Origin: an uncultured bacterium
Lineage (GTDB): Bacteria; Patescibacteriota; Gracilibacteria; Absconditabacterales; Absconditicoccaceae
Direction of reading: 5' to 3'
Assembly: GCA_947169045.1 (NCBI GenBank)
Contig: CAMVOC010000004.1
Coordinates: forward strand, 1 to 64,000
DNA: 64,000 nt
The first letter of the stretch is position 1; every line of letters starts with the position of its first letter. A program made the translations under genes and the position numbers. The notes beneath the pieces were generated by a model. That model was given only the letters and a program-made list of their open reading frames with translations, did not search any database and was not told where the DNA came from. Positions 22,906 to 34,490 of the stretch are shown here, piece by piece.

Positions 22906-25352
22906 TATAACAGAGAATATCCAATTAAAAATCTTGCAACTTCTCTAAACACTCTACCTCCAGTTGCAACTCACCATTGAGAAGTTCTTGGACGAGAGAC
23001 CCATATGAGGACAAGATATTTAGGATCATCTACACTCACAACTCAGACAAAAGTCGCTTGCGTCCATCCATTTCCTCTTTGAAGTCTTCCACGATAAGCC
23101 ATTTGGGCAGTTCCAGATTTAGCTCCTAGGTTGTATCCAGAGACAATAGCCGCGCTATAATCAGGATTTTTCTCCATAACTTGATGAAGAGACCATCTCA
23201 TATTATCGCTAACACTTGACCTCATTAATTGTCCAATAATTTGTGGAGGCTGTTGAATTTGTTCCGTAAGATCGGAATTTTGAGATTTTTTAAGAAGGCT
23301 AGAAACAATAGTAGGTTTAATAATTTTTCCCCCATTGATAATGGCTGCGTACGCGACGGCCATTTGGATTTGTGTCACTTGAATTCCCTGTCCGAACGCC
23401 GTATTCAAGAATCTTGACATTGCAACGGTGCTCGGATTATCCAAAGTTCCAGGTTTTTCCTCGGCAATTTCGATTCCTGTTAATTTTCCAAATCAAAACT
23501 TCTCCAAATAATTATAAAAAATTTCTTTTCCTATCTTTTGGACGATCCTAATCATCGCAATATTACAAGAAAACGCCAATCCATCCAAAAAAGAATGATA
23601 CCCCTGACAAATAGAACTTGCATTTTTAATAGTAAACATTCAGACTTTTACTTCTCCTGGATCATCATAATAATCGGTACCTCTGATTTCATCAGTATCC
23701 ATTCCAATGGACATCGTTAAAGCTTTAAAAATACTTCCTGGCTCAAAAGGAACGGCGACATTTCTATCCATAAAAACTTGAGAGCCAAAGCCATTTTTTG
23801 GTAAATATTTAGGCAGGCTAGTATCTGTCCTTTCTGCAAGAGTGGTAAGTTTATAAGTTCAACCTGACATAATATACACAGGTCTGTCCATATACGTCAA
23901 ATCATCTATCAAATAGGCGTGCTCTACTCCGAGAGGTACTAATTCATAAGCATCATTGTAGTTATTAGGATTAAAGCTAGGAGCTTGCGCCATTCCTTTT
24001 ACCTGTCAAGATAGAGGATCGTACACCAAAATACTAATTGAATCCGCACTAAATTCAGACAAATAATGCTGAGCAATAGACTCAATTTCCTTTTGAATTC
24101 CCACATCCACAGTTAAAAATACATCATCTCCATCCTTAGCATTTTCCACTTCAAATTCATTGGCTCCGACAGAACCTACCAAAGACGAGGAACGACCTTT
24201 AATCTTCCCATCTACTCAACGCAACAGCGAATCAAAATATTGCTCAACGCCAAAATACGCAGTTTGATTTTTATCAACATATCCAAGAATGTTCGCCATA
24301 AATCCTTCACGAGGATAATATCTAACGGCATAAGGCTCCAAAATAATTCCGTGCAAAACAGGGACTTTATCTTTTGATTTCTCGTCATAGTATTGATTTT
24401 TTAGGTCCTTAATGTCTTGTGCAATTTGAGGATTTGCTGAGGTAAAGAGCTTAATATATTTATACTCTTGCAAGCTAAACAGCTTATCAACCTGCGTCTC
24501 AGAAAGATAATATCCTTTTGCGTTAAAAAATTGTTGTAACAAACGTTTATCCCTTGTTTTATTGATGGATTTAGTAGGAACAACATAAATATAATACTCG
24601 TAAGAAATATCAATAAAAGGAAAATTCTGATCTCTCAATCAAGAAAGTAATGCCGGATCGGTATACATTCCTAAATAATTTCTTGGTTTGATTCAGGTTT
24701 GTATCTTTTCTTTTAATCTTTGAGAAATTAATTCTTTTGCTTTTTCTTCAGTAAAATTGGCAATGGTGTTTTGTCTAGATTCTTCAAATGCTGCGAAATC
24801 GAAGGTATTATACTCAGGAGATTTCAATCCAGAACCAAAATAAAACAGTTCAGGAGCTTTTGGTAAGAGGTCCTTATTGGTAAAAACTTCAATATGCTGG
24901 ATGCACTCTTCAGGAGTTGGCGTATTCATTCCATAAATGGTGCAAAAATGCTTGTAAACTACAGGCGTCAAAAGCTCAATCAAACGATCCTTCATAAAAA
25001 CGCCACTGGTGGTATACCCAATCATAGTCGGATCAATGGCAATATCGTAGAGCGTAATATTTTCCGTGAGTTTTACAGGATTTCAGGCTTGATCCTTAGC
25101 ATAAATATCTCCTCTATTGGCTAAAACAGAAGTGGTACTAGTATGCTGCTTGATGAGTGCTGAAGCATATTTTTCGTGATCGATGATTTGTAGTTGAAAA
25201 AGCCTGATGATGACAATCAAAAACAAACAAAAAAAGAAAACAATAAGCTGATTCTCCCTTGTTCGTGAAATATTTCTAATAAAGGGAAGACTCTTGAGAA
25301 TATTGGGAATATTCAGACTTCTTTTTCTTTTGTATGAGTAATAAGGTTGCAT
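22905..25352 (-). CDS. Class B penicillin-binding protein (FtsI/PBP2 type)
   Basis: The product is 815 aa. It has a basic cytoplasmic start, one transmembrane helix (QLIVFFFCLFLIVIIRLFQL), the dimerisation segment with ANRGDIYAKD, and a transpeptidase domain: EPGSIFKALT (SxxK), AFSCNIAMIR (SxN) and GAKSGTAQ (KSG). It cross-links peptidoglycan at the septum or side wall. About ten UGA codons are Gly, including the one in KFGFGKLTGIE. It heads a run with rsmH, an FtsL-like gene and a CAP gene, and is divergent from murD with 70 bp between them. Confidence 0.93.
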
Positions 25353-25422
25353 TGAGAAACTAAAATGCTATAAAAAACGACAAAGAACATGTCACAGAAT
25401 TTATTTTTTTATACTAGCAAAA

Positions 25423-26721
25423 ATGGATTTTTCGAAGTATCAAGGGAAAAAGATTGCGATTCTTGGCTTTTGAAGAGAAGGAAAATCAACATTAAAATTC
25501 CTTCTAAACAACGGAATCCCTTCCAATACTATTACAATTCTAGATAAAAATCAAGTGGAAATTGAAAAGATTAAATCTATCAGTTGAGAAGCTTATTTAC
25601 AAGGGCTAGAGCAATATGACATCATTTTTAAAACGGCCGGAATGCCATATTTCCCAGAATTACTTGCAGTTTCAGAAAAATTAGTTACGCAAGTGCAGTT
25701 TTTCTTTGACCATTTCCAAGGGAAAGTCATAGCAATTACAGCCAGTAAAGGGAAAACAACGATAACATCACTCATTTATCAGTTGCTTCAAGACGCGAAT
25801 TTCCCCGTGACCTTAGCAGGGAATATTGGAAAGCCTGTTCTCGACCAAATTACTGACTTCGACAACCCAAATCAATACGTAGTGATCGAATTATCTAGTT
25901 TTATGCTCGAAACATTACAAAAGAAAAATTTGATTTCTATTCTCGGTTCTCTCTTTCCTGTGCATTTAGATTGGCATGGAAATATGGAGAATTATGTCAA
26001 AGCGAAAGCCAATATCCTCAAAAATTCAGAGCGAAATATTATGCTCAAAACAACTCATGATCAATATTTTCCTAATCTAAACGACGAAAATTTGATTATA
26101 ACAGGGAAAGGGACAGAGTACACGCGAGACCAGTCAGCTTTTTATGCTCATGGGAAAGAACTGTTCAAAACAAGTGAAATCCAGTTACTAGGAGAACATA
26201 ACTTGCGAAATATCTCGGCAGTCGTTGCACTTGCTCAGAAACTTGAAATCCCCTCAGACATCCTAACAAAAACGCTGACACACTTCACAGCAGTAAGGCA
26301 TAGACTTCAAAAGGTGGGTACCTTCAAAGGGATTGATTTTTATGATGATGCAATCTCTACCTCGCCTTTTTCCTCTATCGCTGCGCTGGATGCTCTGGGA
26401 GATAAGGTCGACACACTATTTCTTGGAGGAGTAGATGGACGATATGATTTCTCTGCTCTCGTAGAAAGGATTAAAAAAAGTCAGATTCGTAATCTCGTAC
26501 TCTTTCCAGATTCAGGGATAAAATTCGCAAAAATGTTAGGTGAGACCAATTATAATATACTACACACTCGTGAAATGCGCGAGGGAGTACAATTCGCCTA
26601 TGACCATACACAACCGGGGAAAATAGCACTGTTGTCGACGGCGACACCTAGCTTTTCACTGCGAAAAGATTTTGAAGAAAAAGGAGACTTATTCCAGGAA
26701 CGGGTGATAAAATTATGATAA
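25423..26721 (+). CDS. murD: UDP-N-acetylmuramoylalanine--D-glutamate ligase
   Basis: The 432-aa product is a Mur ligase of the MurD type. It has an N-terminal Rossmann motif AILGFGREGKS (the Gly after GF is UGA), the ATP-binding loop ITASKGKTT, LSSFMLET, PVHLDWHGNMENYVKAKANI, GEHNLRNISAVVALA and YDDAISTSPFSSIAAL. It adds D-Glu to UDP-MurNAc-L-Ala in the cytoplasm. The gene ends Gly(UGA)-UAA. It carries one reverse-orientation AAAAAGCTGA copy. Confidence 0.93.
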
Positions 26722-26748
26722 ATTTTGATTCCTGTAATCTTGTCTCCA

Positions 26749-27648
26749 TTAATTGAGTCATGCCTTTTCGCGAAGCCACGCTTCGTCGAAATCTGAAACA
26801 TTGAGTTGCCCTAAAAGATAATCTTCAGTTCTCGCAGGAATAGGCTTTTTCAATAATCCAAAGACTTTCTGAATGAAAGCATGCTTTTCTAGCCCTCTGT
26901 CGTAGAGATCTTTTTCTGGAAGAGTAGTGTCAAACTCCAAACCTTCAGTTTCCTGTAAATAAATTTTCCTTGCAATCGTATTCAAAGGATGGTCTTTTGG
27001 TAAAGAATAGTTAGGTAAAACCTCTAATTTTGCATAATCAGCATTGAGATCGATTTCTTGATTGAGATAAATTTGCGTAATAGCAGTTGCGAGTTTACCA
27101 CTTTCAGGAGTTAATGATGCGATAAGAATAAGTTTCTTTGATGTTGGGATGTGGTCGTCGTTTCCAAATCCGTCTTCAGAAATTACTTTAGTGATATCAT
27201 AGGAATATGCCTTGATTTTGTATTTTTCTCGTACACGGTATCACAGCTTTTGAAACTTTTGTTCAAAACTAAAGATTCTATCATACCTATCTTCTAGATC
27301 GATCAAATTAATCACAATATGCGGTCTAGTCCCGAATTTATTCTCAATTTTTTTAAGATAAATTTCCAGAAATGTAATAAAAGGCCTTCCATCTTGATCA
27401 AACGGCTTATTGTCGAGAATATCTTGCGCTTTTACGCAGAAAAAAATTTCCATATCGTTTTTAAACTCTGCAAAAATCGTTTTGTACATTTCAGGGGAAA
27501 ACCCAGGAATCAACGCAGAAATTTTACTTTGATCAATCAAATTCCCTGTAATCTCAAAATAGAGCTTATCACAAGCGGAAAGCTTAGCTTGAATCTGTTG
27601 TTGAAGGTGTTGTATGTAAGCAGCTGGACGAAATCAATTGGATTGCAT
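26749..27648 (-). CDS. DUF1846 family protein, short form
   Basis: The product is 299 aa and aligns by eye with the N-terminal part of DUF1846 (UPF0371): KLYFEITGNLIDQSKISALIPGF, KLGYRVREKYKIKAYSYDI, SEDGFGNDDHIP, SGKLATAITQIY and the region LPKDHPLNTIARKIY. Family members are about 500 aa, so the C-terminal ~200 residues are missing here, with a clean stop and no sign of a frameshift. The function of the family is not settled. Three or more UGA are Gly. Confidence 0.75.
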
Positions 27649-27701
27649 AAAAAATATGTGCTGGGAAGATAAAGATTTTTTTAATAGCTTAGTATAAGCA
27701 A

Positions 27702-27740
27702 AAAAAGGCTGACTGTCAAATTTTACCAGCTTTTTTTTCA
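27702..27740. terminator. Possible hairpin in the divergent gap
   Basis: In the 264-bp gap between the DUF1846 gene and gatB, an AAAAAAAGGCTG arm faces CAGCTTTTTTTT across about 15 nt. It could act as a terminator or attenuator on either strand. The rest of the gap shows no clear promoter. Confidence 0.35.
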
Positions 27741-27912
27741 TGAAAAAACTTTTTACCTACCTCTAGCACGAAAAATATAGCATGAATTACTTGAACTTAA
27801 GGCTTTAAACCGAGGGAAATCTCTTATTTTTAGGAAAAAACGTTTTCAGTTGCAATTTCCCTGTAAAACACTATCTTTTCCCCGAAGTCTTTAACTTTTG
27901 AAAAAAAAGAAA

Positions 27913-29361
27913 ATGCTGATTACGATTGGCCTAGAAATCCACCTTAAACTCAATACCTCTTCTAAAATTTTTTGTCGTTGTCGTAATGACCAAAGTCTAG
28001 ATCTTAAGCCAAATACCAATATTTGTCCGATTTGTACTGGGCAACCTGGTGCATTACCATTACTCAGTCAAGAATGTGTAGAGAAAGCAATCCAATTTTG
28101 AAAAATTTTTAACGCAGAAATCGCAGAAATTAGCAGTTTTGATAGGAAAAATTACTTTTATCCTGATTTGCCAATGGGATTTCAGATTACGCAGTTTTTT
28201 CATCCCATCATCAGAAATGGAAAGCTGAAGTATCGAACGGATAATTTTGAAACCCAAAATACTGCCCAGATTCACGAAGCACATCTCGAATGTGATACGG
28301 CGAAAATGATTCACCAAGAGAAAATGACGCTAATAGACTTCAATCGTGCAGGGACTCCGTTGCTGGAAATCGTTACAGAACCGACATTTTCATCAGCAGA
28401 GCAAGCGGTAGAATTTGCTAAAGAAATTCAAAGAGTGGCTCGCCGAAACCATCTTTCCGATGCAGATATGGAAAAGGGTCAGATGAGAATTGACGTAAAC
28501 CTTTCTCTCAGAAAAAATGAAAACGATCCCCTCGGAACCAGAACCGAAATGAAAAATATCAACACGTTCAATGCGATGAAAAGAGCGATTCAACACGAAA
28601 CTGAGAGGCAAACAGCAATTCTTGAATCAGGAGGAACAGTCAATCAAGAGACCAGGAAACGAGACGATATGAAAGGGGAAAGTCTCCTCATGAGAAGCAA
28701 GGAAGATGCCCTGGATTATCGCTATTTCCCAGAGCCAGATCTGCCAGCATTCACGGCTAGTGCAACTACTACTCACCAAGAGACAGCCTCCAACCAGGAA
28801 TCTTCCTTAAACTCAGAGATACAAACGAGTTTTGACTACATTCGTACGTGCAAACAAGAGTTTGGATTCTCCAAAGAATATATCAATACATTGCTAAATG
28901 ATAAAGCGCTTTTTGACTCCTTTTTTCAGCTTGTGGATGAAGGGTTTGCTCCAAAAAATATTGCCAAGCGAATTGCCGGACCGCTGATGAAAAGCAAAAT
29001 TTCAACGGAGATCTTCCTTACAAACTATGCTACGTTGTTTAGAGATTTTCTGACAAAAGAAAAAGAAGGCTGACTAACAGATAATCAATTGAAACTCCTA
29101 TTCGACGAACTCCTTGCAACCGGAGATCCACTCGAAGAAATCATCAAAAGAAAAGGCTTCGATACCCCAGCGATGGACACAGAAACCTTAGAAAAGATAA
29201 TTGAAGAAGTACTTACACAAAATCCTATTCAAGTTCAGCAGTTTAAAGACGGAAAAGAAGCTTTAATGGGATTTTTTATTGGTCAAATTATGAGAAAAAC
29301 CTGAGGTTCATCTGATCCTCAAACAATAAAAAACCTCATCTTAAATAAGATGAGGCTCTAA
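27913..29361 (+). CDS. gatB: Asp/Glu-tRNA amidotransferase subunit B
   Basis: The 482-aa product is GatB, the kinase/transamidase subunit that makes Gln-tRNA-Gln or Asn-tRNA-Asn. It shows [96 protein letters not shown] and the C-terminal YqeY-like domain. CGA at 28660-28662 stands in the TR-x-WD motif and CGA at 28969-28971 in the ANW motif, supporting CGA=Trp. UGA at three sites is Gly. ATG 27913 is preferred over an upstream TTG. Its last codons form the 5' arm of a hairpin used by an opposing RNA. Confidence 0.95.
29328..29355 (-). terminator. Terminator of the reverse-strand RNA
   Basis: A perfect 10-bp stem (29334-29343 with 29346-29355) is followed on the reverse strand by six T residues (29333-29328). 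It overlaps the gatB stop codon region. Confidence 0.8.
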
Positions 29362-29489
29362 ATTAGACATTTATAAGTTGGACAACCAACTTATTGGCAT
29401 AAAAAGAGAAAATGATGCATTCGTGGCATTGCAGCATAAAAAGAGGAAGATTAGAAGATAAGTACACCATGAATGCACCATACATCGTA
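29328..29489 (-). ncRNA. Candidate structured small RNA (~160 nt)
   Basis: On the reverse strand a TTGACT promoter (29498-29525) is followed by ~160 nt that contain no plausible gene and end in a perfect intrinsic terminator. Within it, GGTGCATTCATGG pairs with CCACGAATGCATC (13 positions, one mismatch, one G-U). A second hairpin, ATAAGTTGG-TTGT-CCAACTTAT, is perfect. Promoter, two helices and terminator together make a convincing RNA gene. Its family is not recognised; 6S-like RNA is possible by size, but I cannot fold it here. Confidence 0.6.
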
Positions 29490-29497
29490 TACTACAT

Positions 29498-29525
29498 TAT
29501 ATACTCAAAAAATGTAAAAAGTCAA
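29498..29525 (-). promoter_or_regulatory. TTGACT promoter for the small RNA
   Basis: On the reverse strand TTGACT (29525-29520) is followed after 16 nt by TATATA (29503-29498), or after 18 nt by TATAAT (29501-29496). The spacer TTTTACATTTTTTGAG resembles the other promoters of this set. Confidence 0.65.
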
Positions 29526-29578
29526 GAGAAAATTACAGTAGGTGTGCATTGGTATTTATTGTTATTGTTACCAAAAAG

Positions 29579-30616
29579 ATGTTCTTTGTTACAAGCGTAG
29601 TCATAGGGTTAATAATTCTTACATGGTTTTGGTGTTCGCCTGAGGGGTGGTTCGCAGAATTAGCACTCAGTTTTTTACCTTATATTATGGTTCTGCTAGG
29701 GATTGTATGTGTTTTGATGGTACTACGTACGTATGGACTTATATTTTTCCCTCGAGGGAAAAAGAAGTATCGATTGCTGTTTGTGATTGCCATCTTGCGA
29801 AGTGGGATTTTATGAGGTTTTATGCTCTCGAAGTTCTTAAAAGTATATAAAAATCCCGTAGCGAGTTTCTCTCCCCAAGAGATAATAGGAGTAGTAGATA
29901 ATGTGCTTGCTTGACCAGAGGACAAAGAAACACTCACCGTGTACTATGCTAATATCTTTTACCAGAACTACAATTTTTTCGCAATTCAGCAGGAAATTCA
30001 GGCTCTAGATCCAGATATTGTTGCTTTGGTTGAATATTCAGATGAACACACGGTACTAAATAGCTTTTTTAAAGAGAGATATCCCTATGTAAACGCGACT
30101 TCTCGATCAAATATTCATGCAGGGAATGTAATTTTCAGTAAATATCCTGTAGAAAATCTAATGGACAAATATCCCATCGAAGTAGGGAAATGGAGATACA
30201 ATTACCTCAAAATTAACGCCAACATCCCACTATACTTCTATTTAGTGCATACCTCAGCTCCTGTTTCTTTTGAGAATTTTAACATGAGGAACGACCAACT
30301 TCAGAGACTTTCACAAGATTTTCTTACACAAGCAGCAGACAGAAAAGCTGAAGATAATGTGCTGATGGTAGGGGATTTCAACGTTTCTCCGCGATCCACG
30401 TATTACACCCAATTTACGCAAAGTCTAAGCCCATGGGTACACAACGCATTTACAGGCAGATCGCCAGCATTTACTCGATGCATGGAGAAATGGAATAAAA
30501 TTTGCTCACATATCGATCATCTCTTTTTATCTGAGGAATTAGAGCTTACAAACTTAGAAACGAGAAAATTAAACGGTTCGGACCACAAAGCACTCTGGTT
30601 TACCGTGCAAAAATAA
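29579..30616 (+). CDS. Membrane-anchored EEP-superfamily phosphoesterase
   Basis: The product is 345 aa. Residues ~1-90 hold two to three transmembrane helices (VTSVVIGLIILTWFW; YIMVLLGIVCVLMVL). The rest is an endonuclease/exonuclease/phosphatase domain: DPDIVALVEYSDEH, YLVHTSAP, MVGDFNVSPWS (the W is CGA at 30392-30394), ICSHIDHLFLS and NGSDHKALWFTV. It is probably an outward-facing nuclease or phosphodiesterase. ATG 29579 is chosen because it begins the first hydrophobic helix. Two UGA are Gly. Confidence 0.85.
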
Positions 30617-31594
30617 CTACAAAAATTTACAAATTTCCGCTTTCATTTGATCATAATCAGAAATAGAAAGCAGACTGTTTTTCCATTCTCTTGATCCAGG
30701 AATGCCTTTTACATAAGCAAAGAGAAACTTTCTGAATTCTACGAGACGATGTCTTAGTCGATCAGCTTTTTCTTCTTCTCCAGAAAAATGCATACGAGAG
30801 GAAGGGGTAAGATGAAGCTCCAAATGCTTTAAAATAACCTCCAATTTTTCTGCGTTAGACGGCTGATGAGGAGTAAAAATCCAAGGATTACCAATCGCAG
30901 CTTGTCCAATCATCACCCCATCTAATCCGTAGCGCTCCTGATACTCAATAGCTTGATTATAACTGGTAATACCTCCATTTCAAAACACTAAACACGCGGG
31001 ATTAAGTAACCTTTGCTTCGTTTGCTGAATAAACTTCCAATTTGCCTCTCCTCCATACAACTGTTTCAAGGTCCTTCCATGGATAGAGATACTGGAACAA
31101 TATTGACTCGCTTCAATCAAGAATTCCTGTTGAGCAGGGAGATCTTCGTCATTAAGTCCAGCTCTTGCTTTGATCGAGAAGGGGAGGCGTTGGAGAGATG
31201 CAGAGAGATGCTTGATGATTGTCAGCGTTTTTTTCTTATTTTTCATGAGTTCGCTTCATCAGCCACATTTCATCACGGCATTCGAAGGGCATCCCGTATT
31301 TAATTCAATCCCAGAAAAGAGATTTCCATAGGTATGTTCAATGCTTACTGCCGCTTTAATCAGCGTTTCCTCATTCCCTCAAAAAATTTGGGCAATGGGC
31401 TGTTGCTCCGGCGTTGTCTCTAGATGTTCAGCGACTTTTGCAGGGTTGATGAGGAAACCGTCAACATTCATAAATTCCGTCCAAAGTTTCAAGGTATCGC
31501 CTGGCTTTCCATATTGCTGAAAAACTTCTCGCGTAATCTGACGAGTCGCCATTGTAGTAATCCCATCCATAGGTGCAAAACAAAGTGTTGCCAT
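30617..31594 (-). CDS. tRNA-dihydrouridine synthase
   Basis: The 325-aa product is a Dus-family flavoenzyme that reduces uridines in tRNA. It starts FAPMDGITTMATRQ; the catalytic Cys lies in LNTGCPSNAVMKCGGGSEL, where two Gly are UGA. SIKARAGLNDED, ISIHGRTLKQLYGG and DGVMIGQAAIGNPW are the FMN-binding strands. It begins 5 nt after the gpmI stop on the same strand, so the two are likely cotranscribed. The subtype (A/B/C) cannot be told. Confidence 0.92.
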
Positions 31595-31599
31595 CAGTA

Positions 31600-33141
31600 T
31601 TAATCACTAAGAGTTAATCTTTGCCCCGTCATTTCCTCTGGTGTTTTAATGCCAAACATGCACAAAACCGTTGGAGCAAAATCAGACAATTCACCTTCTT
31701 TCTTAATCTCGGCTTGCACTTCTCATTTCTTCACCCACCAAAAAGGCACTAAATTCGTCGTATGAGCCGTTTTTGGAGCTTCAGGAGTACCCATTTCTTC
31801 ACAGTTTCCATGATCCGCAGTAATCAACAAATCCACATCAAAAGCCTTACTAAGTTCCAATAATTGACGCAAAATATCGTCCAATTTTACAACCATGCGT
31901 TTGCAGGCTTCCATATTTCAGGTATGACCTACCATATCTCCATTGGCAAAATTAACAACAAAAAAGTCAAAATGCTGAATACGTTCACGGAGTGCATCCA
32001 TAATTTCCTGGGCTGACATTTCAGGATCAAGGTCAAAAGTCGCTACTTTATGCGAAGGAATCAAAAGATTTTCTTGTCCGTCATAGAGAGTCTCTTTCTC
32101 TGCATTAAAAAATTTCGTTACATGAGCAAATTTCTCTGTTTCTGCCAGGTGAAATTGTCTTAATTCATTGAGAGAAAGCACTTCTGATAAGGTATTTTGT
32201 ACGTTTCTTGGAGCTAAAAACGTTGGTCAATCATACTCCGAAAAATATTGTGCCATCGTAGCTAAATACACGTTATGAAGCGGTTTAATCATGAGAGAAC
32301 CGTCCCGTTTTTCAAATAATGCAGCTTTTGTCTCATCTCTAGAGACTTCCAAAGCCTGAGTAAATTGCCTTGCTCTATCTGTGCGATAATTAAAATGGAA
32401 AACCGCATCTCCATCGTCGATTCCTTCCCCCTCTACAAAACTTACCGGCGGGATAAATTCATCAAATTTCCCAAGCTCATATTGCTTTTTCAAATATTCT
32501 GCCGGAGTATCACTGGTTTGTGTCTGCTGAAAAACGATTTCGTCATAAGCTTGTTGCACCCTATCTCGGTTATTATCTCTATCCATCCCAAAATATCTTC
32601 CTCCAAGACTAGCAATTTTTACATGAGGAAAATCAGATAAAAAAGCTGAAAACGCTTCCATGAGTGCATATGCTGAATCAGGAGCTAAATCCCTTCCATC
32701 AGTGAATAAATGCAAAAACGTAGGAATATCGCTTGGAATAATCTTAATCAATTCCTCCAAATGATGTAATGTACTATGAATTCCGCCAGGTCAAAACAGC
32801 CCTATCAAATGAAGTTTGGAATGGTGTGTTCTCACATGCTCAATTCCATCCGTAAAGGCAGTCAGCTTTTCAAACTGTTTTGTAGCAAATAATTCATCAA
32901 TCGCAACCATAGGTTGTAAGAGGATTCTTCAAGTCCCCAACGTCATATGTCCAACTTCAGAATTCCCCATTTGCCCATCAGGTAATCCCACAGCACGACC
33001 AGAAGCTTTAATTTGCCCATAAGGCTGAGAAAAGAGGAAATCTATGGTAGGGGTAGGAGAAGCTTGAAGAATGGCATTCTCTTCCGGAGTTTTGAAATTA
33101 AGTCCAAATCAATCAAGGACAATGAGCGCGATTTTTTTCAT
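31600..33141 (-). CDS. gpmI: 2,3-bisphosphoglycerate-independent phosphoglycerate mutase
   Basis: The 513-aa product is full length. It has ALIVLDGFGLN (Gly by UGA), [18 protein letters not shown] with the phosphorylated Ser, [40 protein letters not shown] and [10 protein letters not shown] for the two Mn ions, and the C-terminal [18 protein letters not shown]. It interconverts 3- and 2-phosphoglycerate in glycolysis. Its promoter (33198-33225) is one copy of a 52-bp duplicated block. Confidence 0.95.
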
Positions 33142-33175
33142 AAGCAAGATAAGATTTCAGACAAGGATTGACCTT

Positions 33176-33227
33176 GTATAAAGATAAAACAGAAATAAAT
33201 ATACAAAAATCAACGAGGTTTGCAACA
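33176..33227. repeat. 52-bp direct repeat, copy 1
   Basis: This segment matches 34416-34467 with two mismatches (positions 33205 and 33222). It contains a reverse-strand promoter and lies just upstream of gpmI. Confidence 0.9.
33198..33225 (-). promoter_or_regulatory. gpmI promoter inside the duplicated block
   Basis: On the reverse strand TTGCAA (33225-33220), a 16-nt spacer and TATATT (33203-33198) lie 57 nt before the gpmI ATG. Confidence 0.55.
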
Positions 33228-33261
33228 AAATTGCACAATTTGTAGTATAATAAATTTATAT

Positions 33262-34302
33262 CTACAGACATGCGACCTCTAAAAACGAGATTTTTTGCTG
33301 ATCACAATCAATTTCTGTGTCACATCACAGAGGTAATACATGCACAGGATCTGTATGTCAAAAGTCCATATTAGTAATAATCGGCAAATGAGAAAGTCAC
33401 AATTCACCATTAATGACTTTATCTAAAGCTTCTTCATAAGATATTTGCTCTCAAGTAGAATAATTTAGCTGAGACCTTCACAATAAGATTCATGAAAGGA
33501 CACGAATGATTCATTGAGATCATAAATTTCTTATAATTCTTTCGAATGTAATGAGAGGCATCTTTTCTTCAGAAGTCTCTATGCATAAGATTTTTCATTT
33601 CCAATCATCCAAATTAGGCCAAATAGAAGTCCCTTGTAAAAAAGGAAAGACATCTATACATCCTCAAATAAGCTTTCAAACGTGAACTCCCTTTCATTGT
33701 ATCCATTTCCATCACGACGTTTTTTGCGTTGCCCTACGCTTTAATTGATTCCCGGGATTGTCTCGGGATAAAAACTCATTAGTCCAGCCTCCAGAATTTG
33801 GCAAAAATTCTAAGTGATTATGAGATTCAAATAACATCTTCTTAACCGATGTAATCATATAATCAAACATTCATCCATTTTCGGCGAATCAAGCCATAAT
33901 TGATGGTCAATAAAAAGAGAGAAGTCACACTTTTTGACAAATAAAATGCGTTATCGTAGAATCAGAGAATCACATGAATATTTTAGGATTTTCTCTAATA
34001 ACATTAAAATCAATATAAGGTAAAATTCTAATACTTTCTTCTCATCAAATGGTAGAAAAAATAGCTTTTACCTCAGGATTTTTAAAAGCAGACATCAAAT
34101 CTTCAGCTCTTGCTTCTGGGTGAGTATAAACTCGTTCAGGAGACTGCAAGGTGTACTTTCATTCAAGCACATGAACACCAAATTCTTCTTCAAGTTGTTT
34201 TTTTCAAATAAGATATCTATCGGGACAAGCTCATGGTCATCACCAAGATAAAGAAAGAGTCATTACGGTATCTCACGGACGAAGGCGATTAGGTTTTATC
34301 AT
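33262..34302 (-). CDS. S66-family LD-carboxypeptidase (MccF-like)
   Basis: The 346-aa product is a serine peptidase of the S66 family, which includes LD-carboxypeptidases and MccF-type microcin C immunity enzymes. Visible motifs are KAIFSTIGGEESIRILPYIDF, GFSDSTITHFICQ (nucleophile Ser), FYGPSIMAGFAENGGM, LIGGCIDVFPFLQGT and NMDFGHTDPV with the catalytic His. About 26 glycines are UGA and only about 9 are GGN, far more UGA than in the housekeeping genes. Nothing longer than a fragment is visible in the standard code. It is flanked by the 52-bp direct repeats, so it may have been inserted with a promoter copy between terC and gpmI. Confidence 0.85.
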
Positions 34303-34415
34303 TGTACAATACTTTTAATGTAATTAAATCTTTTAATTCAATTTTTATTTCATCAAAATCACGCATATAATTCCATTATCTTCTTGTGTTTTACAGTAGG
34401 ACTAGTTAATTCCAA

Positions 34416-34467
34416 GTATAAAGATAAAACAGAAATAAATATACGAAAATCAACGAGGTTTACAACA
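34416..34467. repeat. 52-bp direct repeat, copy 2
   Basis: This is the second copy of the block at 33176-33227 (two mismatches). The two copies flank the S66 peptidase gene. The remaining ~110 nt between it and the gene show no feature. Confidence 0.9.
34438..34465 (-). promoter_or_regulatory. S66 gene promoter inside the duplicated block
   Basis: On the reverse strand TTGTAA (34465-34460), a 16-nt spacer and TATATT (34443-34438) match the gpmI promoter apart from the two repeat mismatches. The leader to the ATG at 34302 is about 130 nt. Confidence 0.5.
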
Positions 34468-34490
34468 CATTCACCATGGCAAACGAACAC

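Noticed and set aside
33220-33251. Forward promoter at TTGCAA...TATAAT near 33246
   Set aside because: The spacing is 20 nt and no forward gene follows; the same bases form a better reverse promoter for gpmI.
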